Source: Marinilabiliaceae bacterium (GTDB taxonomy: Bacteria; Bacteroidota; Bacteroidia; Bacteroidales; Marinilabiliaceae). From it: a stretch of 10,294 nt of DNA. The translations under genes and the position numbers were made by a program. Below the pieces are notes generated by a model. It saw only the letters and a list, made by a program, of their open reading frames with translations. It was not told the origin of the DNA and made no database searches. The stretch is from assembly GCA_027010905.1 (NCBI GenBank), contig JALVBA010000122.1, positions 1 to 10,294 of the forward strand, given 5' to 3'. Shown here piece after piece: positions 1-8,006 of the stretch (the first letter of the stretch is position 1; each line of letters begins with the position of its first letter).

Positions 1-49
1 ATATTATAGATTAATACTTTTACAAGACTCAGATGTCATCTCTTTTTTA

Positions 50-57
50 TATTTTTG
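50..57 (+). promoter_or_regulatory. Bacteroidota-type -7 promoter box for tamB
   Basis: The sequence TATTTTTG matches the Bacteroidota sigma factor -7 consensus TAnnTTTG exactly. I see no good TTTG-type -33 element 19-21 bases upstream, so the match rests on the -7 box. The box ends 26 bases before the proposed tamB start at 84. That is close to the spacing seen for exbB (24) and the TauE gene (25) in this window. Transcription would begin near 62-66, which argues against any start codon further upstream, such as GTG at 59. Confidence 0.55.
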
Positions 58-83
58 TGTGATTCAGGAAAAAAGGCAAAAGT

Positions 84-3000
84 ATAAAAAAAAAAATCAA
101 AATAGGGCTTGTTGTTTTAGCGGTAATAGTTTTATTACCGGCATTTATTTATGGCCTGCTTTTAATCCCATACGCTCAGACTCAACTTGCTCATATTATT
201 GCAAATAAGTTATCTGATGATCTCAATATCGAGGTATCGATAGAGAGGACACGGGTAAGGTCATTCAACACAATTTCGTTATTTAATGTTTTAATAAAGG
301 ATGAAAAGGGTGACTCTTTACTGCATGTAGCCGAGATTGATGCATTTATCGATTCATTAAAAATCAGAGATAAGAGGATTTATTTTAATAAAATAGAGCT
401 TCACTCCCCGGCTGCTAACATCCAAAAGAGAGATACGCTGTACAACTTCTCATTTCTGCTAAAATCTCTGAAAAAACAAAAAAAGGATTCAACTAAAGTT
501 TGGAGTGTAGGACTGGGAGGGGTAGAAGTGGCAGATGCAACACTGTTGTATTTTGAAGAAGATAAGGTGGGTGCAACCAGTCTAGCTGTACAAAAACTGG
601 CAATTAACAGTTTGAATATTTCAGCAGACAGCATATCAAATAGAAAGGGTACTCTTAATGTAAATATAAATAATATCTCCTTCAGCCTGAGTAATGGCTT
701 TGTTTTGCAACAAATGGAAGGAGGTTTTGCGTTCTCGAAAGGAGTAGTTGAGCTGAAAGACTTTTTTCTCAAGTCTGAAAACTCAAGAATATCTATTGAT
801 CGTTTGGTTGCAGATACAAAGGGAATAAAAGATTTTGAAAACTATTCAATAACAAGTCCTCTGTATCTTAAAGTAAAACAGAGTTCATTGTCAGTAAAAG
901 ATGTGAAATATTTTTTGCCAGATTTTAATATTGTATCGCAAGATATTCGTTTCGCCGGATTAGTTAAAGGAAAAATTGCTAATCTTAAAGGAGATAATAT
1001 TAATCTTGCAATAGGCAACCATTCGCGACTCAATTTCAACTTCTCAATTGATGGATTGCCCGATATTATGGAGTCTTTCCTCTACGTGAGGATAAAATCA
1101 TTAACAACTGATGTTTCCGATTTAGAGAAGATATTGTCATTTTCAGGGAAAAAGGCACTTGTGCTGCCAAAATCATTCTCGCAGTTGGGCACAATAAAAT
1201 TTAAAGGGAATCTTACCGGATTCTTATCTGATTTAGTTGCTTTTGGGGGGTTTGAAACAAATCTTGGAACAATAAAAACAGACCTCGGGCTGAAAATTGA
1301 GGAGGACAGTAAGCAGGTCTTTTATGGAGGTTATGTCTCTACACAACAGTTTGATATCGGAAAGTTGTTTGGTTATGAGAAGGTAATGGGTGATATAACC
1401 ATGGATGTCACTATTAAAGGTAGTCGTAACTCAGATAAGGATTTTCTGGTGTTTCTTGAAGGAAATGTTGATTCACTTAACTTTAACAACTATTCTTATA
1501 AAAATATCTATCTTAATGGTTTTCTTGCTAATCAACACTTTAATGGGAGCGTCTATTTAAAAGACCCCAACGGAACACTCGACTTTTCAGGAGTTATTGA
1601 TATGTCGAAAGATGTGCCCGAGTTTGATTTTAGTGCTTCAGTGAAAAATATGAAGCTGGATAAATTTAATTTTATTACTACTATCCCCGACAATGAATTG
1701 TCACTTGATATTGAAACAAAGATACAAGGGAAAACTTTTGGTGATGTTGTTGGATTCATCAGAGTTGATGATGTCTCTTTTACCTCTCCGGAAAAATCGT
1801 TCAAGGTTGATTCGTTGGTTTTGATAGCCCAAAGAGTCGATACAATTAAGCATGTTTTGATAGAGTCAGACCTGTTTGAAGGAGAAATTACCGGCAGTTA
1901 TAATTTTAGAGATATTGGCAAAACTGTTAAGCATTTAATTTATAATTATCTGCCAGCCTTTGATGCTAATAGCACTGATGATTTGAAAGCATCGCAAGAG
2001 GAATTGAATAATTTCACCTTCTTGCTGAACCTTAAGCAAATGCATGATATTGTTAATGTCATCATTCCAAGTGTTGACATTTCGGATGAGGGAATGATAC
2101 TGGGGAGCTTCAATGCGAAAAATAGTGATGTGGATATTGAAGGGGAGCTTGGATATCTTAACTACAACAATATTAAGTCAGAGAATGTCTCTTTCTTTTT
2201 AAATACCAACGAAAAAAAGCAACTCTCTTTTACCACCCGGTTTCAGAAGTTAATAATGGATGGCATTGTCACATTTAATAACTTAAGTATTTTTCAGAAA
2301 GCAGTCGGTGATAGTTTGCAAATTAATATGTTTTGGAATAACTGGGAAGAGAAGACAAATAGTGGAACCCTCTTTATATTAACTCACTTTAGCCGGAAAG
2401 AGAGAGGGTTGTTCTCATCTATTGATGTTGAGGAGTCGCAAATAATTGCAGGAGACAGTATCTGGAATATTCAGCCATCAAAGATCTTTATCTTTCCCGA
2501 AGGTTTTTCGGTTAAGAATATGAGGATATACTCAAAATATCAGCAAATAGGTGTTAACGGTTTTCAGCATAAATCCATGGATGATCATTTGGATATATTT
2601 ATGGATAATATTGATATTGGAAACCTGCTTGGTGATAAAATAAAGAATCTGAAGTTGAGCGGACTTCTAAACAGCGAAATGCAAATCCGAAATGTTTTTG
2701 AAACACCAATAATAACAAGTAGTATAAATATTGAAGATCTTGTGGTTAATAGCGACTCTCTGGGTGTGTTTGCAGTTTCGTCGCAATATGAATCCAAACA
2801 AAAGTATTTGAATATTTTAACCTCATTAAATAATAATTCTCAACAGATGCTATATGGAGAGGGGGGAATAGGCTTTAACGATATGGCTGTAGATATGAAA
2901 TTTAAGGTTGATAGCCTGCCAATGGCATTCTTAAATATGTATCTGGGCTATATAATGCAGGATATTAAAGGAACCTCTTCCGGAGATATGTATATCGGAG

Positions 3001-4589
3001 GAACAGTTAAAAGGCCTATTCTTACAGGTCGTGTGAAATCAAATGATATGAACTTTAAAATAGGTTTGCTAAACACACGATATACTCTCTACGACTCTGT
3101 TTTTTTCGAACCGAACACTATGATATTTGATAATATGACTGTTGTTGACGAATTCAATAACAAGGGAGTGTTTAAAGGAACTATAGGTCATACTCTATTT
3201 AGAAATATGAGTTATGACTTGACGTTGGAAGCAAACAATATGTTTGTTCTTAATACAACAGAAAACGATAATGAGGTCTATTACGGGAAAGCATTTGTTG
3301 ATGGTAATATGTCAATAACCGGTTACACAAATGACATAAAGATTGACATTTTAGCAAAGTCGGTTGGAGATACGCAGATATCTATTCCTCTGGAGGATAA
3401 TGGTAGTGCTGAGGAGGCTGATTTCATCCGGTTTAATGATGGAAACGCAGAACTGAATGCTAAGAACAATCACCAATCTAAAGATTATCATGTTGATGTG
3501 TCGGGAATGGATATTACAATGGATTTTGAAGCTACTCCTGCAGCTAAGTTACAGTTGATTTTTGATTCAAAAGTTGGAGATGTATTGAAAGGTACAGGTA
3601 ATGGTGATTTGCGAATAAAAATAGATAAGGCCGGTAATGTCTTTTTTTACGGACAATATACTATTGAAGAGGGTGATTATATGTTTACTCTACAAAATGT
3701 TATCAATAAACGTTTTGTTATAAACAGTGGTAGTAAAATCCGTTGGGATGGTTCTCCTTACAATGCACTGATTGATATGAAAGCAACCTATAAGCTTAAG
3801 GCTTCAATGTATGATTTAGTAGCTGCCACATTAGACCCCGGTTCCAGTTCCGGGTATCAGAAAAGAGTACCGATTGATCTGAATATGTTATTAAGTGATA
3901 GGCTGTTAGAGCCATCAATCAGGTTCGAAATAAAAACACCATCGGTTAGCAATTCCAACCAGAATCTTATCGATGAATACATCACTACAGAAGAAGAGCT
4001 CAACCGGCAGGTTCTATCTCTACTGGTACTAAATAAGTTTTATGCCCCTGAGCTATCAAGGTCAGGTGAGTCAACAGCAAAAGCCGGTAGTAATATGGCA
4101 GTTGTAACTACAACCGAGATGTTGTCAAATCAGTTAAGTCACTGGCTGTCGCAAATTAGTAACGATATGGATATTGGGGTGAGTTACCGGCCGGGCGATG
4201 AAATTACAAATGATGAGTTTGAGCTTGCTCTATCAAAGCAAATATTTAATAATTGGGTTACTCTGAATAGTAATGTGGGGTATGGTAATTATCAAACTGA
4301 AAATGTGAGTAGCATTATTGGTGATTTTGATGTAGAGGTAAAACTGAATAAGAAAGGCTCAATAAGAGCTAAAGCATACACTCACTCCAATAATGACGTA
4401 TTTTACGATACATCACCAACAACGCAGGGAATAGGTATATCGTTTCACGAAGAGTTTAACACTATTGGAGAGCTGTTGAATCGCTATTGGGATAAGTTGA
4501 CAGGAAAAAATAAGAAGAAGAGAGTACAAAAAGATAAGCAGGAAGCTGCTCTGCAAAGCAAGGATGTTGAAAAAAATGAGGAAAAATGA
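84..4589 (+). CDS. tamB: TamB-family translocation/assembly module protein (DUF490), large form
   Basis: This is a very large envelope protein, about 1501 residues if translation begins at 84. Residues about 7-28 form one hydrophobic helix, an uncleaved inner-membrane anchor. A long run of beta-rich repeats follows, typical of AsmA/TamB proteins that span the periplasm. The C-terminal TamB domain lies at about 1020-1460, with the characteristic stretch around GNVFFYGQYTIEEGDYMFTL (nt about 3630-3690), NRQVLSLLVLNKF and DIGVSYRPGDE. A short lysine-rich tail ends the protein. TamB proteins help insert outer-membrane proteins or move phospholipids. The start is uncertain: the frame is open from 63, after a TGA at 60-62, but has no ATG, GTG or TTG before GTG 528. 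GTG 528 would remove the membrane anchor. ATA 84, followed by KKKIKIGLVVLAVIVLLP, sits where an ATG is expected. The product family is certain; the exact start is not. Confidence 0.9.
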   Translation: MKKKIKIGLVVLAVIVLLPAFIYGLLLIPYAQTQLAHIIANKLSDDLNIEVSIERTRVRSFNTISLFNVLIKDEKGDSLLHVAEIDAFIDSLKIRDKRIYFNKIELHSPAANIQKRDTLYNFSFLLKSLKKQKKDSTKVWSVGLGGVEVADATLLYFEEDKVGATSLAVQKLAINSLNISADSISNRKGTLNVNINNISFSLSNGFVLQQMEGGFAFSKGVVELKDFFLKSENSRISIDRLVADTKGIKDFENYSITSPLYLKVKQSSLSVKDVKYFLPDFNIVSQDIRFAGLVKGKIANLKGDNINLAIGNHSRLNFNFSIDGLPDIMESFLYVRIKSLTTDVSDLEKILSFSGKKALVLPKSFSQLGTIKFKGNLTGFLSDLVAFGGFETNLGTIKTDLGLKIEEDSKQVFYGGYVSTQQFDIGKLFGYEKVMGDITMDVTIKGSRNSDKDFLVFLEGNVDSLNFNNYSYKNIYLNGFLANQHFNGSVYLKDPNGTLDFSGVIDMSKDVPEFDFSASVKNMKLDKFNFITTIPDNELSLDIETKIQGKTFGDVVGFIRVDDVSFTSPEKSFKVDSLVLIAQRVDTIKHVLIESDLFEGEITGSYNFRDIGKTVKHLIYNYLPAFDANSTDDLKASQEELNNFTFLLNLKQMHDIVNVIIPSVDISDEGMILGSFNAKNSDVDIEGELGYLNYNNIKSENVSFFLNTNEKKQLSFTTRFQKLIMDGIVTFNNLSIFQKAVGDSLQINMFWNNWEEKTNSGTLFILTHFSRKERGLFSSIDVEESQIIAGDSIWNIQPSKIFIFPEGFSVKNMRIYSKYQQIGVNGFQHKSMDDHLDIFMDNIDIGNLLGDKIKNLKLSGLLNSEMQIRNVFETPIITSSINIEDLVVNSDSLGVFAVSSQYESKQKYLNILTSLNNNSQQMLYGEGGIGFNDMAVDMKFKVDSLPMAFLNMYLGYIMQDIKGTSSGDMYIGGTVKRPILTGRVKSNDMNFKIGLLNTRYTLYDSVFFEPNTMIFDNMTVVDEFNNKGVFKGTIGHTLFRNMSYDLTLEANNMFVLNTTENDNEVYYGKAFVDGNMSITGYTNDIKIDILAKSVGDTQISIPLEDNGSAEEADFIRFNDGNAELNAKNNHQSKDYHVDVSGMDITMDFEATPAAKLQLIFDSKVGDVLKGTGNGDLRIKIDKAGNVFFYGQYTIEEGDYMFTLQNVINKRFVINSGSKIRWDGSPYNALIDMKATYKLKASMYDLVAATLDPGSSSGYQKRVPIDLNMLLSDRLLEPSIRFEIKTPSVSNSNQNLIDEYITTEEELNRQVLSLLVLNKFYAPELSRSGESTAKAGSNMAVVTTTEMLSNQLSHWLSQISNDMDIGVSYRPGDEITNDEFELALSKQIFNNWVTLNSNVGYGNYQTENVSSIIGDFDVEVKLNKKGSIRAKAYTHSNNDVFYDTSPTTQGIGISFHEEFNTIGELLNRYWDKLTGKNKKKRVQKDKQEAALQSKDVEKNEEK

Positions 4590-4638
4590 AATGATTTATA
4601 AAACTTACCGTTTATTATTGCGTAGATATTTCATATTA

Positions 4639-4670
4639 TTTACGATTTAATCAGGTTAATTGTACTTTTG
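4639..4670 (+). promoter_or_regulatory. Promoter of the exbB-exbD-exbD-tonB operon
   Basis: A perfect -7 box TACTTTTG lies at 4663-4670. About 20 bases upstream is a TTTA at 4639-4642, a one-mismatch match to the -33 element TTTG. The box ends 24 bases before the exbB ATG. This gives the transducer operon its own promoter in the 105-base gap after tamB, so it need not depend on tamB transcription. No convincing tamB terminator is visible in the gap, so some read-through is possible. Confidence 0.7.
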
Positions 4671-4694
4671 GAACAGAAAATTTAAATTACAAAT

Positions 4695-5378
4695 ATGAAC
4701 TTACTATTATTAATGCAAGCTGTACCGCAGGAGGCTGCAGAAGAGACAGCAGAAAAAACCATTGATTACATGCAGATGGCCATCAGCGGAGGTTGGATTA
4801 TGTATCCGTTGTTATTGTTGTCTGTGATTTCAGTCTATATCTTTCTTGAACGCTATTTTGCAATTAAAAGGTCGTCAAAAGTCGACGATACTTTTATGAA
4901 TCGCATTAAAGATTATATTCATGAGGGTAAAATAGAGTCTGCTTTGGGGCTTTGCCAGGCTCAGGACTCACCAATTGCACGAATGATAGAGAAGGGTATT
5001 ACTCGTATAGGTCGTCCTCTGAATGATGTAAATACGGCAATCGAGAATGTTGGTAATTTAGAGATAAGTAAAATGGAGAAGGGACTCTCAATGCTTGCTA
5101 CCGTTTCGGGGGGTGCACCAATGATAGGTTTTCTGGGAACTGTTATTGGGATGATAAGGGCTTTCTTCGATATGGCAAATGCTGGAAATAATATTGATGT
5201 CAGTTTGTTGTCATCAGGTATTTATACTGCAATGGTAACTACGGTAACCGGATTGATTATTGGTATTATCGCCTTTTTTGCATACAACTATCTTGTTACC
5301 CGCGTTGATAAGGTTGTTCACAACATGCAGGCACATGCATTGGAATTTTTGGATCTGTTGAACGAACCGGCACATTAG
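4695..5378 (+). CDS. exbB: ExbB / MotA-TolQ-ExbB family proton channel subunit
   Basis: This 227-residue inner-membrane protein forms the pentameric stator of the TonB-type motor, which converts proton-motive force into work through ExbD and TonB. Three membrane segments are visible at about 33-53, 133-157 and 174-200. The family signature is clear: GFLGTVIGMIRAF at 145-157 in TM2 and TAMVTTVTGLIIGI at 178-191 in TM3, with the polar Thr residues that line the channel. A cytoplasmic loop lies between TM1 and TM2. The ATG at 4695 is placed by the promoter just upstream and by a typical short acidic N-terminus. It is the first gene of the operon. The next gene is 62 bases away, across a long hairpin. 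TolQ is the alternative name within the same family; the exbD-exbD-tonB context favours ExbB. Confidence 0.95.
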   Translation: MNLLLLMQAVPQEAAEETAEKTIDYMQMAISGGWIMYPLLLLSVISVYIFLERYFAIKRSSKVDDTFMNRIKDYIHEGKIESALGLCQAQDSPIARMIEKGITRIGRPLNDVNTAIENVGNLEISKMEKGLSMLATVSGGAPMIGFLGTVIGMIRAFFDMANAGNNIDVSLLSSGIYTAMVTTVTGLIIGIIAFFAYNYLVTRVDKVVHNMQAHALEFLDLLNEPAH

Positions 5379-5418
5379 AATTGTAAATTGAATATTAAAT
5401 AATATTCAATTTACAATT
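5379..5418 (+). promoter_or_regulatory. Perfect 18-bp inverted repeat (hairpin) between exbB and exbD
   Basis: The left arm at 5379-5396 (AATTGTAAATTGAATATT) and the right arm at 5401-5418 are perfect reverse complements around a 4-base AAAT loop. The left arm starts directly after the exbB stop codon. Part of the right arm (TTTACAA) is repeated just beyond it. No T-tract follows, so this is not a standard intrinsic terminator. It may protect the 3' end of exbB mRNA or reduce read-through into exbD, which would suit the excess of ExbB over ExbD in the motor. It could also be a copy of a dispersed AT-rich palindromic repeat. The structure is certain; its role is inferred. Confidence 0.8.
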
Positions 5419-5440
5419 TACAATAATCAATAAATAAGGT

Positions 5441-5830
5441 ATGGCATTACGAAGAAGGAGTAAAGTAAGTTCATCATTTAACATGTCGTCAATGACCGAC
5501 ATTGTATTTCTGTTGCTTATATTTTTTATGATTACTTCTACTTTGGTTCATCCCAATGCTTTGAAACTTGTGATTCCGAAAAAGAGCACAAGTAAGCAAA
5601 CAGTTAACAAATATGTTAACGTAAGGGTTACTTCTGGAGGGAGTTTTTACATAAACAACAGAAAGATAAGCCGTTCGAACGTTGAAATTCGATTGGCACA
5701 AATATTGTCAGGTAATGAGAATGCGATAATTAAAATGCGCACTGATAAAAATGCTACTACAGGTGATGTTGCGTATGTGTTGGATATTGCAGAAACATTA
5801 GGGAGTAAGGTTGTATTAGATATAAGATAA
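5441..5830 (+). CDS. exbD: ExbD / TolR family biopolymer transport protein, first copy
   Basis: This 129-residue protein has a short basic cytoplasmic N-terminus, one membrane helix at about 19-37 and a periplasmic domain. The helix begins MSSMTDIVFLLLIFFMITST. Asp20 matches the conserved membrane Asp of ExbD/TolR, which carries protons. ExbD sits inside the ExbB pentamer and passes energy to TonB. The first 36 residues match the next gene at 32 positions, while the periplasmic domains are strongly diverged. The stop codon overlaps the next ATG by one base (TAATG), indicating translational coupling. No Shine-Dalgarno is present, as usual in this phylum. Confidence 0.95.
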   Translation: MALRRRSKVSSSFNMSSMTDIVFLLLIFFMITSTLVHPNALKLVIPKKSTSKQTVNKYVNVRVTSGGSFYINNRKISRSNVEIRLAQILSGNENAIIKMRTDKNATTGDVAYVLDIAETLGSKVVLDIR

Positions 5831-6237
5831 TGGCTCTTAAAAGAAGAAGTAAGGTAGATTCGGGTTTCAGTATGTCGTCAATGACCGACATAGTGTTTTT
5901 GTTACTTATATTTTTTATGATAACATCTACATTGGTAACTCCTTATGCAAACAGGGATATGACACTGCCAAAGAGTGATCATCAGGCATCGGCAAAACCT
6001 AATACAACAGTATCGGTTACCAAAGATTTAAAGTATTTTGTTGAAGGCGATGAGGTTACTTTTCGTCAGATAGAACCTAGGTTGAGAAGTATAATTGAAG
6101 AGTCGCCTGAAACATACGTGGCACTGCATGTTGATGAGTCAGTCCCATTTTCAGTTGTTGGAAAAATAAGAGATATTGCAGTAAGAAACAGATATAAGTT
6201 AATATTAGCTACAAGTGCAAAAGAAAAAAGAAAATAG
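5830..6237 (+). CDS. exbD: ExbD / TolR family biopolymer transport protein, second copy
   Basis: This 135-residue paralogue of the preceding gene has the same architecture: basic N-terminus, one membrane helix at about 19-37 with Asp20, then a periplasmic domain. That domain runs through VTKDLKYFVEGDEV and VALHVDESVPFSVVGKIRD, the ExbD/TolR fold. The membrane part is nearly identical to copy 1, so both probably dock into the same ExbB. The periplasmic parts differ and may contact different partners or form a heterodimer. Its ATG overlaps the previous stop, and its last 23 bases overlap the tonB reading frame. Tandem exbD genes beside exbB and tonB are a known Bacteroidota arrangement. Confidence 0.95.
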   Translation: MALKRRSKVDSGFSMSSMTDIVFLLLIFFMITSTLVTPYANRDMTLPKSDHQASAKPNTTVSVTKDLKYFVEGDEVTFRQIEPRLRSIIEESPETYVALHVDESVPFSVVGKIRDIAVRNRYKLILATSAKEKRK

Positions 6238-7129
6238 GTTTAAGAGTCATGGAGTTGTTGGGACAATAATATTTCATGTTATTGTTTTAATATTTCTTAT
6301 GTTATTTGGGCTTACCTCCATCCCGGAAGAGGAGGAGGGTATACTTGTGAACCTGGGTGACTCGCGGGTTGGCTGGGGAAAGCAGGAGCCTGAAAAAGCT
6401 GAAGCTGCAAGTAATCCTAAACCGGTTAATCCACCACCCCCAACATCAAAACCAAAAAAAGTTGAACCAACTAAAGAGCAGATAAAGACTCAGGATTATG
6501 ATGATGCTCCTGAAGTCAAAAGTGAAGAGCAGAAGAAAAAAGAGAAGGCAGAAAAGAAAATAAAACTCGAAGAGAGGAGAAAAAGAGAAGAGCAACAGCG
6601 GCTGAAGAGAGAAGAGGATGCGAGAATAAAGAAGGTAGCAGAGGAGAAGAGACGTAAAGAGGAGGAGGAGCGCAAACGCCAGGAGGAGATTAAAAGACAA
6701 AAGAAAGCTATCAATAGTAATGTATCTAATGCCTTTGGAAAGAGCTCCGGATCAAGCAGCTCGGAGGGTGTTAATAAAGGTAGCGGTAATCAAGGATATG
6801 TAACCGGTGACCCCAATTCAAGGAACTATTCGGGTAGAGGACAGGGATCGAAAGGTGATGGTTTTCAACTGGCAGGCCGTTCTCTGAAAGGATCACTGCC
6901 AAAGCCGGCTTACGATATTCAGGAGGAGGGTATTGTAGTTGTTGAAATAACTGTTGACCGTACCGGAAGGGTGGTAAGCGCAAAATACACGCTCAAAGGC
7001 TCTACTACGCAGAACTCTCGTTTGAAGGAGGCCGCAGAGAAGGCTGCATTAAAGGCTCATTTTAATGCTGATCCAAATGCTTCGGCATACGTAAAAGGTA
7101 CTATTACCTACCATTTCGAACTTAAATAA
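6215..7129 (+). CDS. tonB: TonB-like energy transducer with TolA-like charged helix
   Basis: This 304-residue inner-membrane protein should span the periplasm and carry motor energy to outer-membrane receptors or the envelope. Residues about 13-33 form the N-terminal anchor. A Pro/Lys linker with PPPP follows at about 69-85. Residues 100-165 are an uninterrupted Lys/Glu/Arg-rich helix like that of TolA. A Gly/Ser-rich flexible part spans about 176-220. The C-terminal TonB domain is at about 221-304 (LPKPAYDIQEEGIVVVEITV, then TGRVVSAKY and a final YHFEL). The start is GTG 6215, inside exbD2. No ATG lies before the anchor in this frame, and this start gives the usual basic N-terminus. TolA is an alternative name because of the helix; the TonB C-terminal fold and gene order favour TonB. 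Confidence 0.9.
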   Translation: MQKKKENRFKSHGVVGTIIFHVIVLIFLMLFGLTSIPEEEEGILVNLGDSRVGWGKQEPEKAEAASNPKPVNPPPPTSKPKKVEPTKEQIKTQDYDDAPEVKSEEQKKKEKAEKKIKLEERRKREEQQRLKREEDARIKKVAEEKRRKEEEERKRQEEIKRQKKAINSNVSNAFGKSSGSSSSEGVNKGSGNQGYVTGDPNSRNYSGRGQGSKGDGFQLAGRSLKGSLPKPAYDIQEEGIVVVEITVDRTGRVVSAKYTLKGSTTQNSRLKEAAEKAALKAHFNADPNASAYVKGTITYHFELK

Positions 7130-7139
7130 CAGGTGTAAG

Positions 7140-7904
7140 TCAGAAGATTAGTTCAAATACTCCGGCAATCTTCATGCTGGCAAGCAAAACAGCTGCCAAT
7201 AAAATGTATCTGATAATTTTTGTTCCAATCTGTTTTGCATATTTAGAAGCAATATAGGCACCAATGGAGCTTCCAGCGGCCAGCACTATTCCGTAAAGAA
7301 AATCAACCTGTCCCGACCAGATGAATATTCCCAAAGCAATTACAGTGTACGATAGAACAATCAACACCTTAACGGCATTTGCTTTTATCAGATCGTATCC
7401 AACGCCGAGTGCCAATGCACTTAAAAGAAAGAAGCCCACACCTGCCTGAATAAACCCACCATACACGCCCACGAAAAAGAATATTACAATTTGCCACACC
7501 GGTCGCTTACCATCAATTTTTCCTGCTTGCTCTTTTACCCACCTGTCGGGTTTTAGTAAAATAATAAAGAACATAAAGAACAATAATCCCGCGATGAAAG
7601 CATGTAATACCGTCTCATTTATATTTACAGCAAGCGATGCTCCAACAATAGCCCCAAGCAGTGCCGGAACAACTAGACCTGTCTCCTGTTTTGGTACAAG
7701 GAGCTTCTGTTTAGTAAAACTTTTAACAGCCACAATATTCTGAAAGAAAATAGCTACACGATTTGTGGCATTGGCCTGATGTGGCGATAAGCCTAAAAAT
7801 ATTAGTAAAGGTAGAGTTAGTAGAGAACCACTTCCGGCCAAAGTGTTAATAAATCCGGCAGCAACTCCTGCACTTATAAGTAAAAAACCATTAATGTAAT
7901 CCAT
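7140..7904 (-). CDS. TauE/SafE family sulfite exporter-like membrane transporter
   Basis: This 254-residue polytopic inner-membrane protein of the TauE/SafE family (formerly DUF81) moves small anions such as sulfite or organosulfur compounds. The actual substrate cannot be told here. Two homologous halves are visible. The first has AGFINTLAGSGSLLTLPLL (about 16-34) and GLSPHQANATNRVA (38-51). The second has YGGFIQAGVGFFLLSALALG (148-167) and DLIKANAVKVL (171-181). About eight membrane helices are expected. I place the start at ATG 7904, 25 bases after a perfect -7 box. The frame can be extended to ATG 8030, but that adds 42 non-conserved residues, runs across the promoter and enters a remnant on the other strand. 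The gene is convergent with tonB, with 10 bases between the stop codons. Confidence 0.9.
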   Translation of the reverse strand: MDYINGFLLISAGVAAGFINTLAGSGSLLTLPLLIFLGLSPHQANATNRVAIFFQNIVAVKSFTKQKLLVPKQETGLVVPALLGAIVGASLAVNINETVLHAFIAGLLFFMFFIILLKPDRWVKEQAGKIDGKRPVWQIVIFFFVGVYGGFIQAGVGFFLLSALALGVGYDLIKANAVKVLIVLSYTVIALGIFIWSGQVDFLYGIVLAAGSSIGAYIASKYAKQIGTKIIRYILLAAVLLASMKIAGVFELIF

Positions 7905-7929
7905 GGCCTGTTTTGAGATGATGTTGCAC

Positions 7930-7937
7930 CAAAAGTA
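7930..7937 (-). promoter_or_regulatory. -7 promoter box of the TauE/SafE gene
   Basis: On the - strand this reads TACTTTTG, a perfect Bacteroidota -7 box and the same eight bases as in the exbB promoter. It ends 25 bases before ATG 7904. The -33 region shows only a weak TTCTG near 7956-7960. The position of the box is the main reason to reject the longer reading frame that starts at 8030. Confidence 0.65.
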
Positions 7938-8006
7938 GTAATTTTTTAATTCGTTCAGAAAAGCTGTATTGTGACTAAGTTCGAAATTGAATGAAGTTAT
8001 ATATAG

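Noticed and set aside
59..61. GTG 59 as tamB start with a frame change in the A11 run
   Set aside because: It would be only two bases past the -7 box, before or at the expected transcript start, and needs an indel. It is kept only as an alternative in the tamB finding.
528..530. GTG as start of tamB
   Set aside because: The same frame continues upstream with a typical TamB membrane anchor and N-terminal domain, and a promoter box lies at 50-57, far from 528.
6446..6714. Open frames on the - strand opposite the charged part of tonB
   Set aside because: They are mirror products of the Lys/Glu-rich codons; their Leu/Phe/Ser-rich translations have no independent support.
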